NCBI GenBank assembly: GCA_002706585.1
Contig: PALU01000002.1
Coordinates: 1 to 8,373 of the forward strand
Reading direction: 5' to 3'
Origin: Rickettsiales bacterium
GTDB lineage: Bacteria > Pseudomonadota > Alphaproteobacteria > TMED127
Length of the DNA stretch: 8,373 nt
The notes below the pieces were generated by a model. The model did not search any database. It was not told where the DNA came from and worked only from the letters and a program-made list of their open reading frames with translations. Below, one piece after another: positions 1 to 5,806 of the stretch. Within the stretch, counting starts at the first letter, position 1. Every line of letters begins with the position of its first letter. A program made the translations under genes and the position numbers.

Positions 1-31
1 GTAGCGTGTATACCAATTTCACCACGTAGGC
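1..31 (-). tRNA. tRNA-Leu, 5' part only (runs off the left edge)
   Basis: Read on the minus strand, the 31 visible bases begin with a 7-base acceptor strand GCCTACG at 31-25, then TG, then a D-arm GTG...CAC enclosing a loop containing AAATTGG. The GTG-AAATTGGTA-CACGC pattern is the hallmark of bacterial class II tRNA-Leu. The anticodon, long variable arm and 3' half lie outside the window, so the isoacceptor cannot be named. It follows tRNA-Lys by 17 bp on the same strand and is probably cotranscribed with it. Confidence 0.7.
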
Positions 32-48
32 AATAAAAAGTAGGGTAG

Positions 49-121
49 TGACCTGGCTGGGTCTCGAACCCAGGACCCTCTCCTTAAAAGGGAGATGCTC
101 TACCAACTGAGCTACCAGGTC
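49..121 (-). tRNA. tRNA-Lys (anticodon TTT)
   Basis: The minus strand folds as a complete 73-nt cloverleaf. The acceptor GACCTGG (121-115) pairs perfectly with CCAGGTC (56-50), and the discriminator base is A at 49. The D stem is GCTC/GAGC with loop AGTTGGTA. The anticodon stem TCTCC/GGAGA encloses the 7-base loop CTTTTAA, giving anticodon TTT for lysine AAA/AAG codons. The variable loop is GGGTC, and the T arm CTGGG-TTCGAGA-CCCAG is canonical. The 3' CCA is not encoded (the next bases read CTA), so it must be added by a CCA-adding enzyme. A well-formed promoter lies just upstream, at 133-163. Confidence 0.97.
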
Positions 122-132
122 TAAAAAGAGGT

Positions 133-163
133 CAAATATACATTGAAATATTCATTCTACAAT
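133..163 (-). promoter_or_regulatory. Promoter of the tRNA-Lys/tRNA-Leu unit
   Basis: On the minus strand, ATTG (163-160) is followed by exactly 19 bases and then TATATTTG (140-133). This is a full match to the Bacteroidota -7 box TAnnTTTG, with a -33 TTG at the preferred spacing. Transcription would start a few bases after 133, leaving a short leader before the tRNA-Lys 5' end at 121. No mapped transcript is available here, so the call rests on motif, spacing and position. Confidence 0.7.
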
Positions 164-185
164 TATCTTTTTTATTATAAATTTG
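142..185 (+). promoter_or_regulatory. Candidate aroK promoter(s), overlapping the tRNA promoter
   Basis: Two plus-strand options exist. ATTG (142-145), 18 bases and TATCTTTT (164-171) form a complete pair with one mismatch in the -7 box, and would give a leader of about 15 nt. TAAATTTG (178-185) is a perfect TAnnTTTG but has no TTG at 17-23 nt upstream; it would start transcription almost on the ATG at 193. The first pair overlaps the opposing tRNA promoter, so the two could compete for polymerase. Motif evidence only. Confidence 0.35.
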
Positions 186-192
186 TTAATAT

Positions 193-720
193 ATGCTCAA
201 TACAGTTTTTCTTATGGGATACATGGGTTCAGGTAAAACTGTAGTTGGGAAACATCTCTCTAATTCTACAAATTATAAGTTTTATGATTTAGATAATTTT
301 ATTGAATTAAGAGAGAATAAAAAGGTGTTAGATATTTTCTATGACCATAACGAAGTATATTTCAGAAAATTAGAAAATAAATATTTAGGCTTTCTTTCCA
401 ATAAAGTAGAGAAAAAAATAATATCATTGGGAGGTGGCACTCCATGTTTTGAAAATAATCAAAATATTATTCAAAATACTCCAGATTCAACTTCAGTTTA
501 TTTAAAATGTTCTGTTGAGGAACTTCATAAAAGATTAACTGCCGGTAAAGCTAAAAGACCTCTGATCTCTCATTTAAAATCTTCTATTGAATTAAAAGAT
601 TTTATAACGAAACATCTTTTTGAAAGAAGTTTTTTTTATGAAAAAGCTAAACTAAAAATAAACACTGATGATCTTGAAGTATTCGAGATATCAAAGCAGA
701 TTGAAAATATCCTAGCTTAA
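193..720 (+). CDS. aroK: Shikimate kinase
   Basis: This cytosolic enzyme phosphorylates shikimate at the 3-hydroxyl using ATP, the fifth step from DAHP towards chorismate. The 175-aa length is typical. The Walker A loop GYMGSGKT spans residues 9-16. Asp32 and Asp34 in YDLD fit the Mg- and shikimate-binding aspartates. FRKLE places the shikimate-binding Arg at 58, and GGGTP (residues 80-84) is the glycine-rich shikimate/Walker B segment. The lid carries RLTAGKAKRPL, with Arg122 as the lid arginine. ERSFFYEKA near residue 144 supplies Arg145 and the adenine-side motif. The ATG at 193 puts the P-loop nine residues in, as in the family. No Shine-Dalgarno sequence is apparent, which is normal for Bacteroidota. 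The last 9 bp overlap the 3' end of the convergent phosphoribosyltransferase gene. Confidence 0.96.
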   Translation: MLNTVFLMGYMGSGKTVVGKHLSNSTNYKFYDLDNFIELRENKKVLDIFYDHNEVYFRKLENKYLGFLSNKVEKKIISLGGGTPCFENNQNIIQNTPDSTSVYLKCSVEELHKRLTAGKAKRPLISHLKSSIELKDFITKHLFERSFFYEKAKLKINTDDLEVFEISKQIENILA

Positions 721-1218
721 ATAAATTGTTACTTTGTCATTTTTATCCTTAACAAAACTTACATGTTCATTTACTGAGGTTGATAAGCTTATCCCTGAGT
801 AATCTATTTTAACTGGAAATAGTGTTTGATCTCTGTTAACTAATACAATTGTCTGAATCTTCTTTGGATTATACTTAAATAGATCACTAATAGCAAATTG
901 TAATGTTTTTCCAGATTGAGAAATATCGTCAACTATAAGAATTGAAATATTATTTATATCAAATTTTTTATCATACTCTATTGAACTAACCTTCTCAGAT
1001 TTTTTAATTGATGCTTTAAAGAATTCTAAGTCAAGATTTGAATTTTTATTTATGAGATTAATAATTTTTTTTGCTATTAAAATTCCATTATCTGAAATTC
1101 CAAAAAAGATAATCTTCTTTTCGTTACTGTTATTCTCGAGAATTTGAAGACTAATTCTTTCAATTTTTTTTTCAATGTCAAAATTGTTTAATATTATGTT
1201 TTCTTTAATATTTTTCAT
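712..1218 (-). CDS. PyrR-like phosphoribosyltransferase domain protein
   Basis: This is a 168-aa type I phosphoribosyltransferase fold. The PRPP-binding loop is clear at residues 93-106: hydrophobic strand, Asp97-Asp98, then SQSGKT. An earlier GISDNG stretch (40-45) sits where the pyrophosphate-binding loop is expected. The C-terminal half (NRD near 128-130, FPVKIDYSG, LSTS, NEHV to 153) aligns by eye with the PyrR segment around [20 protein letters not shown]. I recall flavobacterial proteins with a LVNRNHKKYPVKADFKGISLSTS-type core lying next to aroK, so this looks like that lineage-typical gene. PyrR itself is a pyrimidine-operon regulator and uracil phosphoribosyltransferase, but no pyr genes are near and several PyrR base-side residues differ (HRELP is replaced by QTLFP). 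Substrate and role are therefore unknown. It converges on aroK with a 9-bp overlap of coding ends and lies 52 bp from the divergent FKBP gene. Confidence 0.85.
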   Translation of the reverse strand: MKNIKENIILNNFDIEKKIERISLQILENNSNEKKIIFFGISDNGILIAKKIINLINKNSNLDLEFFKASIKKSEKVSSIEYDKKFDINNISILIVDDISQSGKTLQFAISDLFKYNPKKIQTIVLVNRDQTLFPVKIDYSGISLSTSVNEHVSFVKDKNDKVTIYLS

Positions 1219-1228
1219 AAAATTTTAG

Positions 1229-1261
1229 TTGTTCAATAAATAAAGTAATATTGTATCTTCG
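1229..1261 (+). promoter_or_regulatory. Candidate promoter of the FKBP lipoprotein gene
   Basis: TTG (1229-1231) is separated by 22 bases from TATCTTCG (1254-1261). The latter matches TAnnTTTG at all but one defined position and is followed by CAC, as in many flavobacterial promoters. Spacing is within the 17-23 nt reported for Flavobacterium. The start would fall a few bases before the ATG at 1271, leaving a very short leader. The gap is only 52 bp and is shared with the divergent phosphoribosyltransferase gene, for which I could not find a convincing promoter. Confidence 0.45.
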
Positions 1262-1270
1262 CACTAAATT

Positions 1271-2146
1271 ATGAAGAAAAAATTATTTATACTCTTATTA
1301 ATTTCCTTGGTGATTATTCAATGTAAAAAAGATGATGAAAGTATTACTCAGTATGAAGCTAGAGAGTATAGTGATCAGGTTATAGACGATCAAATAGCAC
1401 TTGAAGAGTACCTTCAAACACATACATATAATTATGATGATTTTAATAACAGCTCCAATATTGATGTTGATATTAAACTCCTTGGGGAAAATTCTACAGA
1501 ATTATCATTATTTGATATGGCAAGTGTTCAATCTATTGATGTCCCTGATGCTAATGGAGAAAGTGTCCCTCATAATTTATACTATATAATTGCGAGAGAT
1601 GGAATAAAAGAAAACCCTTCTATTGTTGATTCTGTATATGTTACTTATGAAGGTAAACTAACAAATGGAAATACATTTGATAAAATAAATTTTCCAGTAT
1701 GGCTTGATTTAACTAATGTTGTCCGAGGATTTAGAGAAGGTGTATCTAAACTTAAATCAGGTATATATTCAGAAAATACAGATGGGACAATTGTGTATAG
1801 TTCATTCGGTGTTGGTATATTTTTCTTTCCATCTGGTCTTGGTTACTTTGAGAGTAGCAGTCCAGGAATCCCTGAGTATTCTCCTTTAGTATTCTCTGTT
1901 AAGTTAATGACTTATAACAAAGCAGATCACGATAGTGATGGAGTGTTATCAATCCTGGAAGATATTGATGGCGATGGAAGTCCATTTGGAGATGATACTG
2001 ACGGTGATAGGTTATGGAATATGTATGATACTGATGATGACAATGATGGTATACTAACTATAAACGAATTAGATAAAAATGAAGATGGCATAATCGATGA
2101 TAGTGACGATGATGGCATCCCCGATTATTTAGACCCAAATAATTAA
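1271..2146 (+). CDS. FKBP-type peptidyl-prolyl isomerase lipoprotein with Asp-rich calcium-binding-type tail
   Basis: This predicted envelope lipoprotein of 291 aa should act as a prolyl cis-trans isomerase. Residues 1-17 form a lipoprotein signal peptide (KKK, then a hydrophobic core) ending IIQ-C18. Gln at -1 is not the classical Gly/Ala/Ser, so the lipobox is slightly atypical. The mature end CKKDDE resembles the Capnocytophaga/Flavobacterium surface-export signal K-(D/E)2. Residues about 30-100 are a linker region without a recognised domain. The FKBP domain covers about 103-213. Pocket residues appear at FKBP12-equivalent places: Tyr126 (VTYEG), Phe136-Asp137, Val150-Val151, Phe154 where FKBP12 has Trp59, Tyr192, Ile200-Pro201 and Phe208. 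Residues 218-291 are an Asp/Gly-rich run of DxDxDG-type elements like thrombospondin type 3 repeats. The stop codon abuts that of the convergent barrel gene, and a hairpin with a T-tract spans the junction. Confidence 0.9.
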   Translation: MKKKLFILLLISLVIIQCKKDDESITQYEAREYSDQVIDDQIALEEYLQTHTYNYDDFNNSSNIDVDIKLLGENSTELSLFDMASVQSIDVPDANGESVPHNLYYIIARDGIKENPSIVDSVYVTYEGKLTNGNTFDKINFPVWLDLTNVVRGFREGVSKLKSGIYSENTDGTIVYSSFGVGIFFFPSGLGYFESSSPGIPEYSPLVFSVKLMTYNKADHDSDGVLSILEDIDGDGSPFGDDTDGDRLWNMYDTDDDNDGILTINELDKNEDGIIDDSDDDGIPDYLDPNN

Positions 2147-2161
2147 CTATTTGTTTTTTTT
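2136..2161 (+). terminator. Terminator-like hairpin for the FKBP gene, straddling two stop codons
   Basis: CAAATA (2136-2141) and TATTTG (2148-2153) are perfect reverse complements around a 6-base loop ATTAAC, followed at once by eight T residues (2154-2161). This is the layout of a Rho-independent terminator reading rightward, although the stem is short and AT-rich. It contains the end of the FKBP gene (TAA 2144-2146) and the stop of the convergent barrel gene (2147-2149). The T-tract is coding on the other strand, as the Lys-rich C-terminus KKNK. No matching T-tract exists for leftward transcription. Confidence 0.45.
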
Positions 2162-2794
2162 CCTGAACAATCCATAGGGTATATCGTATGAAATATTAAG
2201 TGAAAGCTTGTTAGTTGTCAAATCTACATTCGCATCATTTAAATCAATTCCATTTGCATTAATTATTGATACTTCATTATTATTTAAACCTCTTTCATAT
2301 CTTAATCCAACACTAACAGATCTTATTTTAAACCTAGTTCCAAGTAAAAGACTTAATGTATACTTATCTTTTATCTCATCTAAGTTAAAATTACTTGAAT
2401 TTGATAGATTATATTTAAATGAAGGTCCTCCAAAAACACTTATTGGGCCAAAAATTTTGTAACCAAAAATCACAGGTAATTGAATTTCTGATGATTTAAA
2501 CTTATGTTCTGCAATATCTATGCCCTCATTAGATGAATAAGCAGCAGCATTTTTTGATTTTGAAAAAATTAAATTTAGCTCAGGCCTTATATAAAATGTT
2601 ATTAAATCAATCTCGGTGAAAAAGCCAAAATGAAATCCAGTTGAATTTTTCAAATTTAAATCGTAATTATCGATTTTACTTTTAAAATTTTCAATTGAGC
2701 CAAAGTTATCATCATTTAAACCAAATTGAAATCCAAGGTTACCTTGAGCAAACAAACTAGATGAAAAAAGAAGTAGAAAACATAATAATCTCAT
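2147..2794 (-). CDS. Outer-membrane beta-barrel protein, PorT-like family
   Basis: A 215-aa predicted outer-membrane protein. The N-terminus MRLLCFLLLFSSSLFA is a Sec signal with likely cleavage after Ala16, leaving Gln17 first. The mature part alternates short amphipathic strands with polar turns: FHFGFF, FYIRPELNLIF, IQLPVIFGYKIF, VFGGPSFKYNL, LLLGTRFKI, VSVGLRYERGLNN and KLSLNISYDI. The order RPEL, IQLP, GGP, LGT, RYERGL is characteristic of the Bacteroidota PorT/OMP_b-brl_2 type barrel of about 200 aa, probably 8 strands. PorT itself belongs to type IX secretion, but family membership does not show that role here, and I infer only an outer-membrane barrel. The ATG lies 4 nt beyond the stop of the transketolase C-subunit gene, so it is probably the last gene of that operon and translationally coupled. 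It ends in a basic FRKKNK. Confidence 0.82.
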   Translation of the reverse strand: MRLLCFLLLFSSSLFAQGNLGFQFGLNDDNFGSIENFKSKIDNYDLNLKNSTGFHFGFFTEIDLITFYIRPELNLIFSKSKNAAAYSSNEGIDIAEHKFKSSEIQLPVIFGYKIFGPISVFGGPSFKYNLSNSSNFNLDEIKDKYTLSLLLGTRFKIRSVSVGLRYERGLNNNEVSIINANGIDLNDANVDLTTNKLSLNISYDIPYGLFRKKNK

Positions 2795-2798
2795 AGTC

Positions 2799-3755
2799 CT
2801 ATTTCTTTCTTTCTAATACTTTGATTGAGGCTTTAATTATCGAGTCTTTGTCAAGACCATACTTTTTCATTAATTCATTTGGAGTACCAGATTCTCCGAA
2901 AGTATCATTGGTACCAACAAACTCTTGTGGTGTAGGATTATTTAAAGCTAATATCCTTGAAATACTTTCTCCAAGACCTCCATATATATTATGCTCTTCT
3001 GCTGAAACTATACAACCAGTTTTTGAAATAGAGTTTAGAATTATATCTTCATCTAAAGGCTTAATTGTGTGAATATTTATAACCTCAGAGCTAATTCCAT
3101 TTTTTTTCAGATCTTTAGATGCCTCTAATGCCTCCCAAACTAAATGACCAGTAGCTACAATAGTGACATCAGAACCCTCTCTTAATAAAATTCCCTTTCC
3201 AATATTGAACCCTTCTTCTATTTTTGTGAAATTAGGAACTTTAGGTCTTCCAAATCTTAAATAAACAGGACCATCTGTCTTTGAAATTTCAATTGTAGCT
3301 AATTTTGTTTGATTAAAATCACATGTGTTTATAACAGTCATTCCTGGTAGCATCTTCATTAATCCTATATCCTCTAAAATTTGATGCGTGGCACCATCTT
3401 CACCCAGAGTAACTCCAGCATGAGATGCACATATTTTTACATTTTTGTTTGAATATGCAACTGACTGTCTTATCTGATCATATACTCTACCTGTAGAAAA
3501 GTTTGCAAAGGTTCCAGTGTATGGTATTTTTCCTCCTGTAGCCAGTCCAGCAGCTATACCGATCATATTTGCTTCTGCAATTCCAGTTTGAAAGAATCTA
3601 TTTGGATTTTCTTTTGCGAATACATTCATTTTGAGTGATCCTGTTAAGTCTGCGCAGAGAGCAACAACATCATTGTTTGACCTACCAAGTTCAGTAAGTC
3701 CTTCTCCAAATCCAGACCTTGTATCATTATTTCCTTGATTTATGTATTCTGTCAT
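2799..3755 (-). CDS. Transketolase, C-terminal subunit (split enzyme)
   Basis: A 318-aa protein corresponding to the middle and C-terminal domains of transketolase. With the neighbouring N-terminal subunit it should transfer two-carbon ketol units between pentose-phosphate and glycolytic sugars in the cytosol. The pyrimidine-binding domain covers about residues 1-170. GIAEANMIGIAAG (58-70) contains the conserved Glu61 that activates the thiamine cofactor, and HAGVTLGEDGATHQ (112-125) is the usual substrate-side loop. YLRFGRP follows at 165-171. The transketolase C-terminal domain covers about 185-312, with the EEHNIYGGLGE segment at 253-263. Split transketolases are common in Bacteroidota, so the division is not a lesion. 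The ATG is 2 nt after the upstream subunit's stop, implying coupled translation in equal amounts. A DXS- or pyruvate-dehydrogenase-like role is less likely given the partner's sequence. Confidence 0.93.
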   Translation of the reverse strand: MTEYINQGNNDTRSGFGEGLTELGRSNNDVVALCADLTGSLKMNVFAKENPNRFFQTGIAEANMIGIAAGLATGGKIPYTGTFANFSTGRVYDQIRQSVAYSNKNVKICASHAGVTLGEDGATHQILEDIGLMKMLPGMTVINTCDFNQTKLATIEISKTDGPVYLRFGRPKVPNFTKIEEGFNIGKGILLREGSDVTIVATGHLVWEALEASKDLKKNGISSEVINIHTIKPLDEDIILNSISKTGCIVSAEEHNIYGGLGESISRILALNNPTPQEFVGTNDTFGESGTPNELMKKYGLDKDSIIKASIKVLERKK

Positions 3756-3757
3756 AA

Positions 3758-4606
3758 TTAATAATCTCCTAAAGTTTCCGGATTTTGACTTAGTGCAATT
3801 TCTAGCTGTTCATCATTTGGAGCTACACCATGCCAACTATGAGTATGCATCATAAAATCGACACCATTCCCCATAACTGTTTTCATAATTATAATAACTG
3901 GCTTGCCATTTCCAGTTTTCTCTTTTGCAGATGAAATAACATCAAAAACTTCGTTAAGTGAATTACCATCATCTATTTTAAGAACTTCCCACCCAAATGA
4001 TTCTAATTTTTTATCAAGATCTCCAATATCTAGAACATCTTTTGTAGATCCATCAATTTGTTGACCATTAAAATCAACAGTAACAATAATATTGTCTACC
4101 TTTTTTGCTGCACCAAACATTAAAGCCTCCCAGTTTTGACCTTCTTGAAGTTCTCCGTCACCAGTTAAAACATATACTAGGGACTTATCGTCATTTAATT
4201 TTTTTGATAAACCTATTCCAATACCAACAGATAATCCTTGACCAAGTGATCCAGATGAAATATTAATACCAGGTAAATTATCATGATTAGTAGGATGTCC
4301 CTGAAGTCTGGAATCAATTTTTCTAAATGTGCTTAACTCATCTAAATTAAAGTGGCCAGTTCTAGCAAGAATACTATATAGAACAGGAGATATGTGCCCA
4401 TTAGATAATATAAATAAGTCTTTTGATTTAGAATCACTTTGATTTAAAATTCTTTTATAAAGAGTAACAAAGAATTCAACACATCCTAGTGAGCCTCCTG
4501 GATGTCCAGAATTAACAGCATGAACCATTCTAAGTATATCTCTACGAACTTGAGTTACAAGTTTATCTAGATCTTCTATCATTTTCGTAAATGTAGGATT
4601 ATACAT
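3758..4606 (-). CDS. Transketolase, N-terminal (thiamine diphosphate-binding) subunit
   Basis: A 282-aa subunit carrying the diphosphate/Mg-binding domain of transketolase, the first gene of a three-gene operon. GHPGGSLG (34-41), the His71 region SNGHISPVLY, and GHP (103-105) are substrate-site motifs. SSGSLGQGLS (117-126) is strongly conserved. The thiamine diphosphate motif starts GDGELQEGQ (149-157) and ends at Asn180 in DFNGQQIDG. KTVMGNGV (242-249) and the SWHG loop (257-260) complete the family pattern. The ATG at 4606 gives a MYNPTFTK leader before MIEDLDKLVTQVRRDILRM. Met9 (codon at 4582-4580) is an alternative start that would resemble many homologues. The 96-bp divergent gap with the permease gene must contain its promoter, but I could not identify a convincing box. 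Confidence 0.94.
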   Translation of the reverse strand: MYNPTFTKMIEDLDKLVTQVRRDILRMVHAVNSGHPGGSLGCVEFFVTLYKRILNQSDSKSKDLFILSNGHISPVLYSILARTGHFNLDELSTFRKIDSRLQGHPTNHDNLPGINISSGSLGQGLSVGIGIGLSKKLNDDKSLVYVLTGDGELQEGQNWEALMFGAAKKVDNIIVTVDFNGQQIDGSTKDVLDIGDLDKKLESFGWEVLKIDDGNSLNEVFDVISSAKEKTGNGKPVIIIMKTVMGNGVDFMMHTHSWHGVAPNDEQLEIALSQNPETLGDY

Positions 4607-4689
4607 TTCACTTTCAAAATTCTTTAATTCCTTTTTATCATAAATTTCATATAAATAGTTAACAATTCATTTTTGTTTTATTTAATTTC

Positions 4690-4697
4690 TAATTTTG
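4690..4697 (+). promoter_or_regulatory. Perfect -7-type box just upstream of the permease gene
   Basis: TAATTTTG matches TAnnTTTG exactly and ends 5 nt before the ATG at 4703. The nearest TTG (4673-4675) is 14 nt upstream, shorter than the usual 17-23 nt, so the -33 half is unsupported. If active, it would start transcription on or next to the initiation codon. In such AT-rich sequence a chance match is quite possible. Confidence 0.25.
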
Positions 4698-4702
4698 ATT
4701 TA

Positions 4703-5770
4703 ATGAAAATTCTTGACAGGTACATAATTAAAAAATACTTAGGAACATTTTTTATTATGTTTGGCCTATTTGTTCCGATAGGAATAATGGTTGATTTTGC
4801 AGAAAAAATAGATAAGTTTAGAGAAAATGAAGTACCAGGTGATTTAATCTTTAATTACTATATCGACTTTGTCTGGTATTTTGGAAGTCAATTATATCCT
4901 GTATTCCTTTTTCTTGCTGTAATATGGTTTACTTCAAGAATTGCCAATAATACAGAAATTACTGCAATATTATCGTCTGGTATTTCTTTCCAAAGATTTG
5001 CTCAGCCATATTTCATATCTGCATCAATTGTTGTAGTTTTTGCTATAATATCAGTAATGTTTATTGTTCCTAATTCTAATAAAAACTTCAATGAATTTAT
5101 TTCAGAAAATATTAAATCAGAAGATAAAAGAAAAACCTCACGATTATTTAAACAAATAAATGATAATGAATTCATTTATGTTAGTAGTTATGATCCAAAT
5201 CGACAAAGAGGTCTGAATTTTACTCTTGAAAATTTTGATAAAAATATTTTAAAACACAAGATTTCCGCATCTACTATTAGATGGGATGATTCTATTTTTA
5301 GACTAACAAATTATATAAAAAGATCAATTTTAGAGAATGATGAGATAATTGAGAAGGTAACTAGAAAGGATACAATCCTTGATTTTGATATTGAGGATCT
5401 TGCTCCATTAAACTATGTAGCTGAAACATTAAATTTTTTTGAACTAAATAATTTGATTAGGTATGAAAAAATAGCAGGCTCTCCATTAATTAATTCTCAT
5501 CTTTTAGTAAGACATAAAAGATTTACGATTCCACTATCTTGTTTTATACTTACTATAATCGCTATATCCGTATCATCAGTTAAAAGAAGAGGTGGAACCG
5601 GTTCTAATTTAGCAATAGGTGTTGCGTTAGGATTTCTATATATTTTTCTTGATAAAATTTTCAGTGTACTTGTTATAAAGTCTAATTTTTCTCCTGCTTT
5701 AGCATCATGGGGAGTGCTTTTAGTCTTTTTGATAATTGCATTATTTTTATTGAGGAAAGCAGTTAGATGA
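4703..5770 (+). CDS. LptF/LptG-family lipopolysaccharide export permease
   Basis: A 355-aa inner-membrane permease of the YjgP/YjgQ family. Two such proteins pair with the ATPase LptB to extract LPS from the inner membrane and pass it to the periplasmic bridge. The N-terminus MKILDRYIIKKYLGTFF is the conserved amphipathic entry, and TM1 covers about residues 12-32. TM2 lies near 62-80, followed by the cytoplasmic coupling segment NNTEITAILSSGIS (82-95), and TM3 near 104-123. The periplasmic beta-rich domain spans about 125-270. TM4-TM6 lie near 274-292, 302-325 and 335-350. Length is normal. I chose the ATG at 4703; a TTG 30 bases upstream adds ten residues with no family counterpart. N-terminal recall favours the flavobacterial protein usually named LptG, but LptF cannot be excluded. 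accA follows after 36 nt on the same strand and may be cotranscribed. Confidence 0.92.
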   Translation: MKILDRYIIKKYLGTFFIMFGLFVPIGIMVDFAEKIDKFRENEVPGDLIFNYYIDFVWYFGSQLYPVFLFLAVIWFTSRIANNTEITAILSSGISFQRFAQPYFISASIVVVFAIISVMFIVPNSNKNFNEFISENIKSEDKRKTSRLFKQINDNEFIYVSSYDPNRQRGLNFTLENFDKNILKHKISASTIRWDDSIFRLTNYIKRSILENDEIIEKVTRKDTILDFDIEDLAPLNYVAETLNFFELNNLIRYEKIAGSPLINSHLLVRHKRFTIPLSCFILTIIAISVSSVKRRGGTGSNLAIGVALGFLYIFLDKIFSVLVIKSNFSPALASWGVLLVFLIIALFLLRKAVR

Positions 5771-5806
5771 TTATATAATTAAACTATATTTATAAAAATT
5801 TTTATT

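Noticed and set aside
1..121. tRNA-linked integration (attachment site, integrase, genomic island)
   Set aside because: The tRNA-Lys 3' end is not repeated elsewhere as far as I can see, and the neighbouring genes are all housekeeping with no integrase, phage or transposase gene.
1401..1589. Plus-strand reading frame of 62 codons inside the FKBP gene
   Set aside because: It lies wholly within the lipoprotein in another frame and shows only composition-driven hydrophobic residues, with no start context or homology pattern.
1927..2118. Minus-strand Ser/Pro/Ile-rich reading frame inside the FKBP gene
   Set aside because: It is the antisense of the Asp-rich repeat tail (GAT codons read as ATC in reverse), low in complexity and without family features.
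2208..2462. Plus-strand reading frame antisense to the barrel gene
   Set aside because: The minus-strand barrel protein has a signal peptide, barrel pattern and operon fit. The opposite frame has none of these.
2821..3072. Plus-strand reading frame antisense to the transketolase C subunit
   Set aside because: It overlaps a strongly conserved enzyme domain and has no recognisable protein features.
3753..3760. Transketolase broken by a frameshift or premature stop
   Set aside because: The two parts are in different frames, but each has complete domain boundaries, its own ATG and all catalytic motifs. Two-gene transketolases are a usual arrangement in Bacteroidota.
4673..4702. A TTG start extending the permease by ten residues
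   Set aside because: The extension FYLISNFDL has no counterpart in the family, whereas the ATG at 4703 gives the conserved MKILDRYIIKKYLGTFF beginning. The extension would also swallow the divergent promoter region.
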